Below are positions 15,659 through 23,810 of a stretch of 41,010 bases of DNA, piece after piece. Numbering within the stretch: position 1 is the first letter of the stretch; the number at the start of each line of letters is the position of its first letter. Source of the DNA: JBJXGF01 sp046153015 (GTDB lineage: Bacteria > Actinomycetota > Acidimicrobiia > Acidimicrobiales > CAIXPF01); assembly GCA_046153015.1 (NCBI GenBank), contig JBJXGF010000228.1, positions 1-41,010 of the forward strand, read 5' to 3'. A model generated the notes under the pieces. The model had not been told where the DNA came from, made no database searches, and saw only the letters and a list, made by a program, of their open reading frames with translations. Both the position numbers and the translations under genes were made by a program.

Positions 15659-16723
15659 CTAGCGCTCCAAGCTGGCGAGAAGGGCGTCGGGCACGTCGAG
15701 GACATGACTCGCCGCATCGTGCTCGGCGGCGTCACGGGCGCCGGCGGCGAGGGCCAGCATGCGGGCCTCGCGGAAGCGCTTCTCGGCGAGGTGATCCACG
15801 ATGAAGCCGTGGCCGCCGAGCAGCTGGATGCCGACGTTGGTGGCGGTGAACGCGGCGTCCATCGTCTCGAGCCACGCCTGGGTGGCCCAGAAGCCGGCGT
15901 CGGGCTCGCCCCGGTCGAACGCTGCGGCGGCGTCTCGCACCACGAGGCGGGCGGCGTGCACCCCGGCGGCGGCGGCGGCGAGGTCGAAGGCGTTGCCCTG
16001 GTGGTGGGCCACCGGCTTGCCGAACACGATCCGCTCGGTGGTGTACTCGATGGTCTCCTCCAGCGCCGCCTGCGACACGCCGACCGCCACCGCCGCGCCC
16101 CACAGCCGGGCCCGGCCCCGCACGGCCAGCGCCTCGCGAGGCGACAGCGTCCACCGGCCGCGCTCGCCGGTCTGCGAGTAGGGCAGCGTCACCGCGCCCG
16201 ACGCCTGGAACGCGAGAGCCAGCCCTGGCGTCGGCTCGCCGGTGGCCTCGAGCAGCACCAGATCGTCGCCGTCGCTCACCCACACCCAGCGCAGCGCCGG
16301 CCAACTCGGGGCCCAGTCCAGCTGCGCGGCGGGCATCTCCCGGTCCCGCACGGTGAACGCGCACTGCGCCGCGCCCTCGAGGCACGCGCCGGCGATCTCG
16401 GCGGCGAGGGCGTGGTCGGGGCACGCGTCGAGCGCGCCCGCCGCGCTGCCCGGCTGGTCGGCGGCGGCCAGCCCGCCGGCGTCGGCGTGGGCCAGGGTCT
16501 CGAGCACCGCCGCCTTGGCCACCAGGCCGGCCTCGACCCCGCCGAGCCGGGCGGGCAGATCGAGCCCTCCCAGCGGGAAGCCGCGCAGCACCGCGAGCAC
16601 CTCGTCGGGCCAGCGCCCGGCGGCCTCGGAGTCGCGTACGGCGGGGGCCAGCTCCCGCCGGGCCAGCCGATCGGCCGCCGCCCGCAGCTCCTCCACCTCG
16701 GCCGCCAGGGCAAAATCACGCAT
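15659..16723 (-). CDS. Divergent acyl-CoA dehydrogenase-like protein (partner subunit?)
   Basis: From ATG 16723 the product is 354 aa, Ala-rich, with an acyl-CoA dehydrogenase layout: N-terminal helices (about 1-100), a shortened middle beta domain (about 110-190), and a C-terminal bundle with TERIVFGKPVAHHQGNAF and LLGGHGFIVDHLAEKRFREAR. The standard MTEPxxGSD flavin loop is not recognisable and the usual catalytic Glu motif (EGT) is absent, so this may be a structural or regulatory partner of the 393-aa enzyme, as in heteromeric FadE pairs. The two genes abut without a spacer. The longer open frame upstream is a shadow of the ATPase gene. Confidence 0.8.
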   Translation of the reverse strand: MRDFALAAEVEELRAAADRLARRELAPAVRDSEAAGRWPDEVLAVLRGFPLGGLDLPARLGGVEAGLVAKAAVLETLAHADAGGLAAADQPGSAAGALDACPDHALAAEIAGACLEGAAQCAFTVRDREMPAAQLDWAPSWPALRWVWVSDGDDLVLLEATGEPTPGLALAFQASGAVTLPYSQTGERGRWTLSPREALAVRGRARLWGAAVAVGVSQAALEETIEYTTERIVFGKPVAHHQGNAFDLAAAAAGVHAARLVVRDAAAAFDRGEPDAGFWATQAWLETMDAAFTATNVGIQLLGGHGFIVDHLAEKRFREARMLALAAGARDAAEHDAASHVLDVPDALLASLER

Positions 16724-16730
16724 GCGCGAG

Positions 16731-16736
16731 ACCCTA
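16731..16736 (-). promoter_or_regulatory. -10 element for leaderless acyl-CoA dehydrogenase operon
   Basis: On the minus strand TAGGGT ends 7 nt before ATG 16723. Confidence 0.5.
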
Positions 16737-16776
16737 GCCGGCCGCGGCGCCCGCCTTCCGGGGCGCCGCCGCAGCC

Positions 16777-17916
16777 TCAGCCCGGGGTGCGGAGGTGCTC
16801 GCCGAGGAAGGGCACGCTGAAGCTCTGGCGGGCGCCGTCGGGCGAGTGGATGAGGCCCCGCTCGATCAGCGAGGCGCCGACGCCGGCGAGCTGCGAGCCC
16901 TGGGCGCCGAAGCGGGTGTTGTCGCCCAGCCGGCGGGCGATCTCGCTGAAGGGCGCCAGCACGCCGCCGAGCTCGGACAACGCCCGCAGGTAGCGGCGCT
17001 GGCCGGCGGTGAGCGGCTCGAGCATGGGCCTGTAGAACGAAGCGGCCAGATCGGCCTCCGCGGCGCCCACCGCAGCCTCCACGTCGACGGCGGTGAGCGG
17101 CGGCGCCGGCGAGGCGTTCCAGGTGTGATGGGCGTAGGCGGCGAGCAGCCGCGGGTACCCGCCCGTGCGCTCGGCCAGCGCCGCCACCGCCTCGTCGGCC
17201 ACCGCGGCGTGCTCGCGCCGCGCCGGCACGCGCACCGCCTCGGCCACCTCGTCGACGCCGAGCGGCGCCAGCTCGAGCACGGCCGCCGGGGCGCCGGCCA
17301 GCGCCGGGTGGTGGGGCAGGCTGCTGGCCAGCACCACCGAGCCCGACCGTTTGCTCTGCGCCGCGGCGACGGCCCGCAGCAGCGCGCCGGCCTCCTCGGG
17401 CGTCGCCACGTGCAGATCGTCGATCACCAAGGCGAGCCCGCCGCCCACGTCGAGCGCGGCGTCGCCGATCGTGGTCAGCAGGCGGCGCAGCAGCGGCTCC
17501 AGGGTGGGGAACGACGCCGCGCCGTCGAAGGCGGCGGACTCCTCGGCCCGCGCCGTGCAGAACCGGTCGAGGGCCTCGCGGATCGAGGGAATGGCCAAGC
17601 TGCCCGGACGCTTGGCCACGAGCGACGCCAGCGCCTGGTGGAACCCCACCGCCACCAACCCGGCGAGCGGCTGGCCGGGGGCCACGCGCAGCACCGCGCT
17701 CGAGCACTTCTCGTCCTCAGCGAGCGCGGCGGCGGCGCGGCAGAACGCGCTCCTGCCCACGCCGGCCATCCCGGTGACCACGATCGGATCGCCGACGACC
17801 TCCCAGCTCAGGTTCCCGAAGAGCTGCCGCAGGCGGCCCAGCTCGGCGTCGCGCCCGACGAGGAGCGCGTGCTGCTCGCTCTCGCCCGACCCGAACGGGT
17901 TCTTCGTGGGGTCCAC
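16777..17916 (-). CDS. AAA/STAND-type ATPase with variant Walker A
   Basis: The 379-aa protein begins VGRDAELGRLRQLF (about 20-33), the usual lead-in of ORC/STAND-type ATPases that keep a bound partner or peptide under nucleotide control. Walker A reads GMAGVGRS (49-56), with Arg55 where Lys is normal; Walker B is LALVIDDLH (161-169, D166/D167). A sensor-like segment SVVLASSLPH follows, then GGYPRLLAAYAHH. The C-terminal 90 residues look like a winged helix (QRRYLRALSEL ... SLIERGLI). No effector domain. The Lys to Arg change may weaken hydrolysis. GTG start 17916 with a TACACT -10 seven nt upstream. Function unknown; divergent from the conservon. Confidence 0.7.
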   Translation of the reverse strand: MDPTKNPFGSGESEQHALLVGRDAELGRLRQLFGNLSWEVVGDPIVVTGMAGVGRSAFCRAAAALAEDEKCSSAVLRVAPGQPLAGLVAVGFHQALASLVAKRPGSLAIPSIREALDRFCTARAEESAAFDGAASFPTLEPLLRRLLTTIGDAALDVGGGLALVIDDLHVATPEEAGALLRAVAAAQSKRSGSVVLASSLPHHPALAGAPAAVLELAPLGVDEVAEAVRVPARREHAAVADEAVAALAERTGGYPRLLAAYAHHTWNASPAPPLTAVDVEAAVGAAEADLAASFYRPMLEPLTAGQRRYLRALSELGGVLAPFSEIARRLGDNTRFGAQGSQLAGVGASLIERGLIHSPDGARQSFSVPFLGEHLRTPG

Positions 17917-17923
17917 GAAGCGC

Positions 17924-17929
17924 AGTGTA
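17924..17929 (-). promoter_or_regulatory. -10 element for leaderless ATPase gene
   Basis: On the minus strand TACACT ends 7 nt before GTG 17916. Confidence 0.45.
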
Positions 17930-18106
17930 GGGAGGCCGCGGCCGCTGCGAGCATCGACCGCGCGACTTAGCCAACCGAGGTGAACACCAAGGTCGGAGCG
18001 GGCAGGCGGGCCGTGCTGCGGGCCGTGGTCTAGGGCGCCTCCGCCTGGTCAAGTCGGCCCTTCCGACGGCCGATACCCCGCGTGTCCTGCCAAGTGGGAG
18101 ACGCGC

Positions 18107-20683
18107 ATGTTACGAAACCTGTCGTTTCGGGCCAAGCTCGGAATCGTGGTCGCCCCGCCGCTCGTGGCGATCCTGATCATGGCGTGGGCGGTGTCGGCCC
18201 CGAAACTCGGAGACGCCCGCACCGCGACCCACGCCAAGGAGGAGATCGAGCTCGCCCAGTCGGCGATGGAGCTCTTCGACGAGCTGGAGAAGGAGCGGGC
18301 CGCCACCGGCGTGGCGCTGGTGACCGGAGCGGCGAAGGGACGGCCCGAGCTCGAGCTGCAGCGCAAGGAGACCGACCTGCGGCGCGGGGCCTTCCTCGAC
18401 GAGCTGGCCAAGCAGGGCGCCCACGAGTTCGAGGAGCCGGGCCGCGTGGAATCCCAGGCGGCCGAGCAGCGCCTCGACGGGCTGCGCCAGCAGGTGGACG
18501 CGCTGGCGTTCTCCGAGGCCAGGGGCTACGCGGAGTACACCGCGGTGATCGACGACCTGATGCTGCTGATCCGCACCGTGGCCTTCCACAACACCGAGTC
18601 GTCGCTCTCCGAGCACGGCACGGCGCTGGTGGACCTCGTCCTCGCCCACGAGCAGACCTCGCAGATCCATTACCTCGTGGCGGTGCGGCTGGCCTCGGGT
18701 CAGTTCACCACCGAGGACTACGCGCAGCTGGTGGCCCGCAACGAGGCGCAGAACGGCTTCCTCGAGCTCTTCGAGGAGATCGCCGGGCCCGAGCTGCGGG
18801 CCCGCCTCGCGGAGGAGACGAAGGGCTCGTCGTGGCTCGGCGCGAACGCGTTCATCGACCGCGCGCTCGGCGCCGGCGGCGTCGGGATGCTGCCCGAGAT
18901 CACCCTCGAGGAGTGGAACACGGCCCTGGTCGGCAAGCTCGACGCGATCGACCGGGTGGAGGACCCCGCGTTCGAGCTCTACGTGGAGGAGGCGGACCAC
19001 CTCGCCAAGTCGGCCAGCAACGCGGCGCTCAGCTACCTGCTGCTCGTGGCCGCGGCCGTGACCGGCGCGGCCGGCGCGGTGGTGGTGCTCGCTCGCTCGA
19101 TGGTCCGCCGCCTCGACCAGATCACCCGGGAGGCGAAGCTGATCTCCACCGAGCGTCTGCCCGAGGTGCTCGACGCCCTGCGCAACCCCAGCCCGGAGGC
19201 GCTCGCGGGCGCGCTGCCCCAGGTGCATTCCGACTCGACCGACGAGATCGGCGTGCTGGCCGAGTCGTTCAACACCGTGCTGCGCACCTCGGTGGAGACC
19301 TCGATCGAGCACTCCCAGCGGCGCTCGCAGACGATGACGAACATGCTGGTCAACCTCGGCCGTCGCAACCAGGCCCTCATCGACAAGCAGCTCGAGCTCA
19401 TCGACCGGCTCGAGTCGATGCAGCAGGACCCCGAGCTGTTGAACGGGCTGTTCCAGATCGACCACATGGTCACCCGCATGCGCCGCAACGCCGAGAACCT
19501 GCTGGTGCTGGCGTCCGAGCAGACGGCGAGGCCCTGGAGCGAGCCGGTGCCGATGCTCGACCTGCTGCGCGGCGCCACCTCCGAGGTGCAGGCCATGGAG
19601 CGCATCACGATCGACGCGTCGTCCGCCGACCAGGCGACGGTGGAGGGCCGGAGCGCGGTGGACCTCTCCCACCTCCTCGCCGAGCTGATCGAGAACGCCA
19701 CGCAGTTCTCCCCGCCCTCGGCGAACGTGACGCTGCGGACCGAGCCCGGACGCAGCCAGTACAAGATCTGGGTCATCGACAGCGGCCTCGGCATGCCCGC
19801 CGACGAGCTCGAAGACGCCAACCTGCGCCTGAAGAACCCGCCCGACATCGACGAGCTCTCGGCGGACCGGGTCGGCTTCCAGGTCGTCGGCCGCCTCGCC
19901 CGCCGGCTCGGGGTGGAGGTGTTCCTGCAGCCCAACCCGGGCCGGGGCCTGGCCGCCTGCGTGCTGGCGCCGATGTCGATGATCGACGGCGCCGCGGCGC
20001 CGAGCGGCGAGCTGCGCCAGCCCGCCTCCTCGTTCGAGCCCGCCCGACGGGCCCGCCGCGACGACCGGCCCACGGCCGACGCCGAGGGCGTGTCTGCCGG
20101 GCTCGTCGCCGCCCCGAAGCCGACCGAGGCTGAGCCGATCGTGGCTGTGCCGGCCAAGGCTGTGCCGGCCAAGACCGTGCCGGCCAAGACCGTGCCGACT
20201 CAGACCGTGCCGACCCAGACCGTGCCGACCCAGACCCGGCCGGCGGCGCCGGCTCGGTCAGCGGCGACGCCGAAGCGCACTCCGGGCGAGGCCAAGCAGG
20301 GCGGCCGCGGCGGCGACCGCCAGTCGCCGGCCACGGGCGGCCGCCAGAGCGCCGACGCCCCCGCCAGCCGCCCCGGGAGCGGGCCCGCCGCGGCTGGATC
20401 CGACGCGGCTGGATCGAGCACCGCTGGATCGAACACCGCGGGGACCGGCGGGCTGGCGAAGCGCCGGCCGGGCGCCGCCTACGTGGCGCCCCAGAAGGCG
20501 GCCGAGGTCGACAGCGGCCAGTTCCGGCGGCTGCCCGTGCCCGACGCCCCCAAGCCGGCGCCGAACGCCGCCGCCGTGGGGGACGACGAGGACGCGGCCC
20601 AGCGGCTGCAGATGCTGAACAACCTGCGCAGCGGCGTGACTCGCGGTCGCGAGCAGGAGCCCGACGAAGCCGGCGAGAAGTAG
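18107..20683 (+). CDS. cvnA: Conservon sensor histidine kinase (CvnA-like)
   Basis: The 858-aa membrane kinase opens a four-gene conservon. Residues about 9-30 form the first membrane helix, about 35-300 an extracellular helical sensor of the nitrate/nitrite-sensing (NIT) type, and about 303-326 a second membrane helix, followed by a HAMP-like region. The dimerisation helix has IDHMVTRMRRNAENLLVLA, the conservon H-box with the likely phospho-His. The HATPase domain (about 510-625) has the N box ELIENATQFSPP and G box DSGLGMP. The last 230 residues are a disordered Pro/Ala tail with two short repeat arrays. ATG 18107 is preceded by GGGAGA. In Streptomyces CvnA works with CvnB-D as a membrane complex likened to a GPCR/G-protein unit. 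Confidence 0.9.
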   Translation: MLRNLSFRAKLGIVVAPPLVAILIMAWAVSAPKLGDARTATHAKEEIELAQSAMELFDELEKERAATGVALVTGAAKGRPELELQRKETDLRRGAFLDELAKQGAHEFEEPGRVESQAAEQRLDGLRQQVDALAFSEARGYAEYTAVIDDLMLLIRTVAFHNTESSLSEHGTALVDLVLAHEQTSQIHYLVAVRLASGQFTTEDYAQLVARNEAQNGFLELFEEIAGPELRARLAEETKGSSWLGANAFIDRALGAGGVGMLPEITLEEWNTALVGKLDAIDRVEDPAFELYVEEADHLAKSASNAALSYLLLVAAAVTGAAGAVVVLARSMVRRLDQITREAKLISTERLPEVLDALRNPSPEALAGALPQVHSDSTDEIGVLAESFNTVLRTSVETSIEHSQRRSQTMTNMLVNLGRRNQALIDKQLELIDRLESMQQDPELLNGLFQIDHMVTRMRRNAENLLVLASEQTARPWSEPVPMLDLLRGATSEVQAMERITIDASSADQATVEGRSAVDLSHLLAELIENATQFSPPSANVTLRTEPGRSQYKIWVIDSGLGMPADELEDANLRLKNPPDIDELSADRVGFQVVGRLARRLGVEVFLQPNPGRGLAACVLAPMSMIDGAAAPSGELRQPASSFEPARRARRDDRPTADAEGVSAGLVAAPKPTEAEPIVAVPAKAVPAKTVPAKTVPTQTVPTQTVPTQTRPAAPARSAATPKRTPGEAKQGGRGGDRQSPATGGRQSADAPASRPGSGPAAAGSDAAGSSTAGSNTAGTGGLAKRRPGAAYVAPQKAAEVDSGQFRRLPVPDAPKPAPNAAAVGDDEDAAQRLQMLNNLRSGVTRGREQEPDEAGEK
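20147..20236 (+). repeat. 15-bp tandem repeat, six units, in cvnA
   Basis: Six in-frame 15-bp units (GTGCCGGCCAAGACC, later GTGCCGACCCAGACC) encode VPAKA, VPAKT, VPAKT, VPTQT, VPTQT, VPTQT in the disordered kinase tail. The two blocks of near-identical units suggest recent slippage. Confidence 0.9.
20393..20437 (+). repeat. 15-bp tandem repeat, three units, in cvnA
   Basis: Three in-frame units starting GCTGGATC encode AGSDA, AGSST, AGSNT. Second repeat array of the same disordered tail. Confidence 0.85.
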
Positions 20684-20695
20684 AGGAGCCTGGCG

Positions 20696-21121
20696 ATGAC
20701 TGCATTGAGCGTCGAAGCAGAGAACCTGAACTGGCTGGTGGCGTCGTTCGTCGACCGAGTGCCTGGCGTCGTGGACGCGGTGGTCGTGTCCTCCGACGGC
20801 TTGCTCATGGCCATGTCGAACGGCATCGGCCGGGCCGGCGGCGATCAGCTCGCCGCCGTGGCCTCGGGCATCCAGAGCCTCACCAACGGGGCGGCCCGTT
20901 GCTTCGGCGGCGGTGATGTCGACCAGATCATCGTCGAGCTGCGCGCCGGCTACATGTTCTTCATGTCGATCAGCGACGGCTCGTCGCTGGCCGTGCTGTC
21001 GGCCAAGAACTGCGACGTGGGCCTCGTCGGCTACGAGATGACCATGCTCGTCAAGCGGGTCGGCAGCGTCCTGACTCCGGCGCTCGTCAACGAGCTCCAG
21101 TCGCTGCTGCCGCGCGAGTGA
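20696..21121 (+). CDS. cvnB: Roadblock/LC7-domain protein (CvnB-like)
   Basis: The 141-aa protein is a single roadblock/LC7 domain with the conservon-typical start (LNWLVASFVDRVPGVVDAVVVSSDGLLMAMS), a central GIQSLTNGAARCFGGGDVDQ, and a C-terminal YEMTMLVKRVGSVLTPALVNEL. In characterised systems such proteins (as MglB does for MglA) act on the small GTPase and bind CvnA. GAGGAG precedes ATG 20696 and the gap to cvnA is 12 nt, so it is in the same operon; cvnC begins one base after its stop. Confidence 0.95.
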   Translation: MTALSVEAENLNWLVASFVDRVPGVVDAVVVSSDGLLMAMSNGIGRAGGDQLAAVASGIQSLTNGAARCFGGGDVDQIIVELRAGYMFFMSISDGSSLAVLSAKNCDVGLVGYEMTMLVKRVGSVLTPALVNELQSLLPRE

Positions 21122-21122
21122 C

Positions 21123-21482
21123 ATGACCGAAAACGCCAGTCCACGCCCGCGGTTCATACGCCAATTCGCGTTGACACAGGGCCGCGTCCGCTCGATCGGG
21201 CAGGACCTGCCCCTCGACACGCTCGTCCAGGCCACCAAGGCCGGGACGGGCCGTGCCGATCGGATGCCGGCCGAGCAGGCGGCGATCATCAGCCTCAGCC
21301 AACGGCCGCTGTCGATCGCTGAGATCGCCGCCCGGCTCCACGTGTACCTCGGGGTGGCGCGCGTGATCGTCAGCGACATGGTCGCCAGCAGCTACGTGGC
21401 CATCAGCACCTCGGACTACGCCGACGACGGACCGGACCTCCCCGCGCTCGAAAGGCTCCTCGATGACCTCCAAGCCCTCTGA
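21123..21482 (+). CDS. cvnC: DUF742 protein (CvnC-like)
   Basis: The 119-aa protein matches the DUF742 family, a winged-helix-like domain always found with conservon genes. Typical features are PRFIRQFALTQGRVRS near residue 10, PAEQAAIISLSQRPLSIAEIAARLHVYLGVARVIVSDMVA in the middle, and the acidic end. It starts 1 nt after the cvnB stop and overlaps cvnD by 20 nt, so all four genes are translationally linked. It is thought to bridge CvnA with the GTPase; whether it binds DNA is unknown. Confidence 0.93.
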   Translation: MTENASPRPRFIRQFALTQGRVRSIGQDLPLDTLVQATKAGTGRADRMPAEQAAIISLSQRPLSIAEIAARLHVYLGVARVIVSDMVASSYVAISTSDYADDGPDLPALERLLDDLQAL

Positions 21483-22065
21483 TCTGCGGCCCGAGCCGGA
21501 GACGGTCGCGGCCAAGCCATTGAAGATCGTGATCGCCGGTGGGTTCGCGGCCGGCAAGACCACCTTCGTCGATTCGATATCGGAGATAACGCCGCTCACC
21601 ACCGAGGCGCAGATGACCTCGCATTCGATCGGGGTCGACAACCCCGGTGAGGTCAGCACCAAGACGACCACCACGGTGGCGATGGACTTCGGCCGGATCA
21701 CGCTTTCCGACACGATGCTGTACCTGTTCGGCACGCCCGGCCAGGACCGCTTCTGGTTCATGTGGGACGAGCTGTCGAAGGGGGCGGTCGGCGCCGTGGT
21801 GCTGGTGGACACCCGACGGCTCGGCGACTGCTTCCCCGCCCTCGACTACTTCGAGGCCAAGCAGCTTCCCTACGTGGTGGTGCTCAACACCTTCGACGGC
21901 AAGCTCAGCCACCCGCCCGACGAGGTGCGTGAGGCCTGCGCGATCGAGCGGGAGATCCCCATCCTCATGGTCGACGCCCGCGACCGGACCTCCACCAAGG
22001 ATGCGTTGGTCGCGCTGGTTCGCCACGCGATCAGCCGCAAGCTGGCCCGCACGCCCGTATCGTAA
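21463..22065 (+). CDS. cvnD: Small Ras-like GTPase (CvnD-like)
   Basis: The 200-aa GTPase has P-loop GGFAAGKTT (26-34, Lys32), a threonine-rich switch I (STKTTTTVAMDFG), switch II GTPGQDRFWFMW, and a base-recognition strand VVVLNTFDG in place of NKxD, as usual for MglA/conservon GTPases. It is cytoplasmic and probably cycles on the membrane complex of CvnA/B/C. ATG 21463 overlaps the end of cvnC by 20 nt, and the gene following begins 6 nt after its TAA with AAGGAG between. Confidence 0.95.
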   Translation: MTSKPSDLRPEPETVAAKPLKIVIAGGFAAGKTTFVDSISEITPLTTEAQMTSHSIGVDNPGEVSTKTTTTVAMDFGRITLSDTMLYLFGTPGQDRFWFMWDELSKGAVGAVVLVDTRRLGDCFPALDYFEAKQLPYVVVLNTFDGKLSHPPDEVREACAIEREIPILMVDARDRTSTKDALVALVRHAISRKLARTPVS

Positions 22066-22071
22066 GGAGCG

Positions 22072-23121
22072 GTGAGCAACACAGCGGCGGCGGATGGGAT
22101 CACGCACGCGCCCTGGTGCGCGGCGTGCGAGGCGGCCCATGCACCGGGCAGCGGCCCGGTCTGCGCGGAGCTGATCCCGGCGGGGGAGCAGGTTCGGGCG
22201 GCGCTGCCGCCGGAGCTCGCGTCGTCGGGCTGCGTGCTGGCCGAGCTGGCCGGGCAGGCGCTGCCCACCCTGGTGCTGGCCGGAAGCTGGCGCACCGAGC
22301 TGCTCATCCTCGACGGCGGCCGCGTCGGCGTGTGGGTCACCGCCGCGCCGAGCCCGCCGGCGCTGCTGCGCCTGGCCCTCGCCGCGCAACGCGCCTACGC
22401 GCTCGACGGGGACTGTCACGTGGGCATCGGCGCGCTGCGCGAGCCGGGCGCCCCGGGCTGGCCGTCGGGGGCCGCCGGCGCCGCCTCGCCCCCGCCTGGG
22501 GTGTGGCGGCTGAGCTGCGACGAGACGATCGAGGTCCGCTGGCTGGTGAGCGACGGCGAGGCGGTGCTGGGCGGCAGCCCCGAGCCCCCCGAGCTCGAGC
22601 CCGGCCCGTTCGATCCGGAGCTGGCGGCGCAGGTGGTCGACGCCTTCGGGTGGGCCGCCCAACCCGTGCCCGACCCGGCCCCGGCGGCCATGGCCCGCGG
22701 GCTGGCCGTGCTGCGCCAGCGGCTCGTGGCCGCGTTCGGGGCGCCCCGTTCGGGAGGGGTGCTGGCCATCGATCCCCGGGTTCGCTCCGCCGCGCTGTGG
22801 GCCGGGGCCGACGCCCTCACCTCGGTGCGCTTCGACGGCCGGGACTCGTCGGTGGAGCGGGCGCCGTGGGCGCCGCTCGGGCCCGCCTCGGGCTGGACCA
22901 AGCCGGCGTGGGTTCCACCCGCCGCGCTCGGAGGCTGCGCCACGGTCGGCGCCGCCCAGGCCTTGCTCGTGCACCTCGCCGACGGGTACGCCCTCGCGCT
23001 GCGCGAGGGCCCCGCCGACGGAGACGCTTCCACCGAAGGCGACGGCGCTGCCGGTGGTCACGGCGGCGCCGGTGCGAACGGCGAGCCGCCCCTGCGCTGG
23101 TTCAAGCTGGGCGCCGACTAG
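22072..23121 (+). CDS. Conservon-linked protein of unknown function, 349 aa
   Basis: I do not recognise a family. The gene starts with GTG 22072, 6 nt after the cvnD stop, behind AAGGAG, so it is the fifth gene of the conservon operon. The N-terminus carries WCAACEAAH and, 13 residues on, VCAEL: a possible three-Cys-plus-His zinc site. The rest is Ala/Pro/Gly-rich with several Trp, shows beta-strand-like pieces (LPTLVLAGSWRTELLILDGG, GVWRLSCDETIEVRWLV), no membrane helix or signal peptide, and ends in a Gly/Asp low-complexity stretch before LRWFKLGAD. It could be a substrate, effector or scaffold of the conservon. A strong hairpin 6 nt after the stop probably ends the operon. Confidence 0.7.
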   Translation: MSNTAAADGITHAPWCAACEAAHAPGSGPVCAELIPAGEQVRAALPPELASSGCVLAELAGQALPTLVLAGSWRTELLILDGGRVGVWVTAAPSPPALLRLALAAQRAYALDGDCHVGIGALREPGAPGWPSGAAGAASPPPGVWRLSCDETIEVRWLVSDGEAVLGGSPEPPELEPGPFDPELAAQVVDAFGWAAQPVPDPAPAAMARGLAVLRQRLVAAFGAPRSGGVLAIDPRVRSAALWAGADALTSVRFDGRDSSVERAPWAPLGPASGWTKPAWVPPAALGGCATVGAAQALLVHLADGYALALREGPADGDASTEGDGAAGGHGGAGANGEPPLRWFKLGAD

Positions 23122-23127
23122 CTGTTG

Positions 23128-23146
23128 CTGGGGGCTGCGCCCCCAG
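23128..23146 (+). terminator. Hairpin terminator after the conservon operon
   Basis: CTGGGGGC (23128-23135) pairs perfectly with GCCCCCAG (23139-23146) around TGC: an 8-bp GC-rich stem 6 nt after the stop. No T-run follows. Confidence 0.55.
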
Positions 23147-23227
23147 ACCCCATCGCCGCCCGGCTCGCTGGCGCTCGCACGGTCGGCAGGACTCGCTGTG
23201 CTCGTCCTAGCTCGGCGGCGCGCGAGA

Positions 23228-23244
23228 CTGGCTGCTGCAGCCAG
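23228..23244 (+). promoter_or_regulatory. Leader hairpin before the dehydratase gene
   Basis: CTGGCTG (23228-23234) and CAGCCAG (23238-23244) form a 7-bp stem with loop CTG, 3 nt before the ribosome-binding site AGGAGG at 23248. It could affect initiation; no function shown. Confidence 0.35.
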
Positions 23245-23259
23245 ACCAGGAGGGGATGC

Positions 23260-23769
23260 ATGGCAGTCGAGCGGTTCCCCGTGGAAGCCAGCCACATCAT
23301 GATGTTCGCCCGGGCCGTGGGCGACTACAACCCGATCTATCAGGACGAGGAGTACGCGAAGGGCACCGAGGTCGGCCACATCATCGCGCCGCCCACGTTC
23401 GCGATCTCGAGCGCCCAGTTCGACCCGAACTACTTCCTGCGTCCCAAGCCCGACCAGGCCTGGTTCGGCTCCGCCGGCGAGCCGACCGGGCTCAAGCGGG
23501 AAAAGAAGGACAAGGCCGACGGCGAGGGCGACGGCGCCGCCGCCGGCGGGCTGCACGCCGAGCAGCACTTCGAGTACCACCGCCACCTCAAGCCCGGCGA
23601 CGTGCTCACCGCGCGCACCAAGCCCGGCGAGAGCTGGACCAAGGAGGGCAAGCGCGGCGGCCGGCTGCATTTCAACGAAACCGTCACCGAGTACTTCGAT
23701 CAGAACGGCGAGCTGGTGGTCACGGCACGCAGCGTCGGTGTGCGCACCGAAAAGGTCATCGAGAACTAA
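23260..23769 (+). CDS. FAS1/HadA-type MaoC dehydratase N-domain protein
   Basis: The 169-aa hotdog-fold protein starts at ATG 23260, six nt after AGGAGG; the ATG at 23256 is in another frame. It contains FARAVGDYNPIYQDEEYAKGTEVGHIIAPPTFA (about 16-48), the hydratase-like motif with Tyr where the catalytic His is expected, and HRHLKPGDVLTA. This is the pattern of the non-catalytic, substrate-holding HadA/MaoC N-terminal subunit. A Lys/Asp/Gly insert (about 84-100) interrupts the fold. The next gene encodes the motif-complete partner, so the two probably form a heterodimeric (3R)-hydroxyacyl-ACP/CoA dehydratase. Confidence 0.85.
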   Translation: MAVERFPVEASHIMMFARAVGDYNPIYQDEEYAKGTEVGHIIAPPTFAISSAQFDPNYFLRPKPDQAWFGSAGEPTGLKREKKDKADGEGDGAAAGGLHAEQHFEYHRHLKPGDVLTARTKPGESWTKEGKRGGRLHFNETVTEYFDQNGELVVTARSVGVRTEKVIEN

Positions 23770-23810
23770 CCGAGAACCGACGGACTGGCACGAAGCAGGA
23801 GCGGCAGACG

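Noticed and set aside
16724..17707. Extension of the divergent acyl-CoA dehydrogenase to 17707
   Set aside because: The additional part overlaps the ATPase gene in another frame and is Arg/Gly noise; ATG 16723 follows a -10 element.
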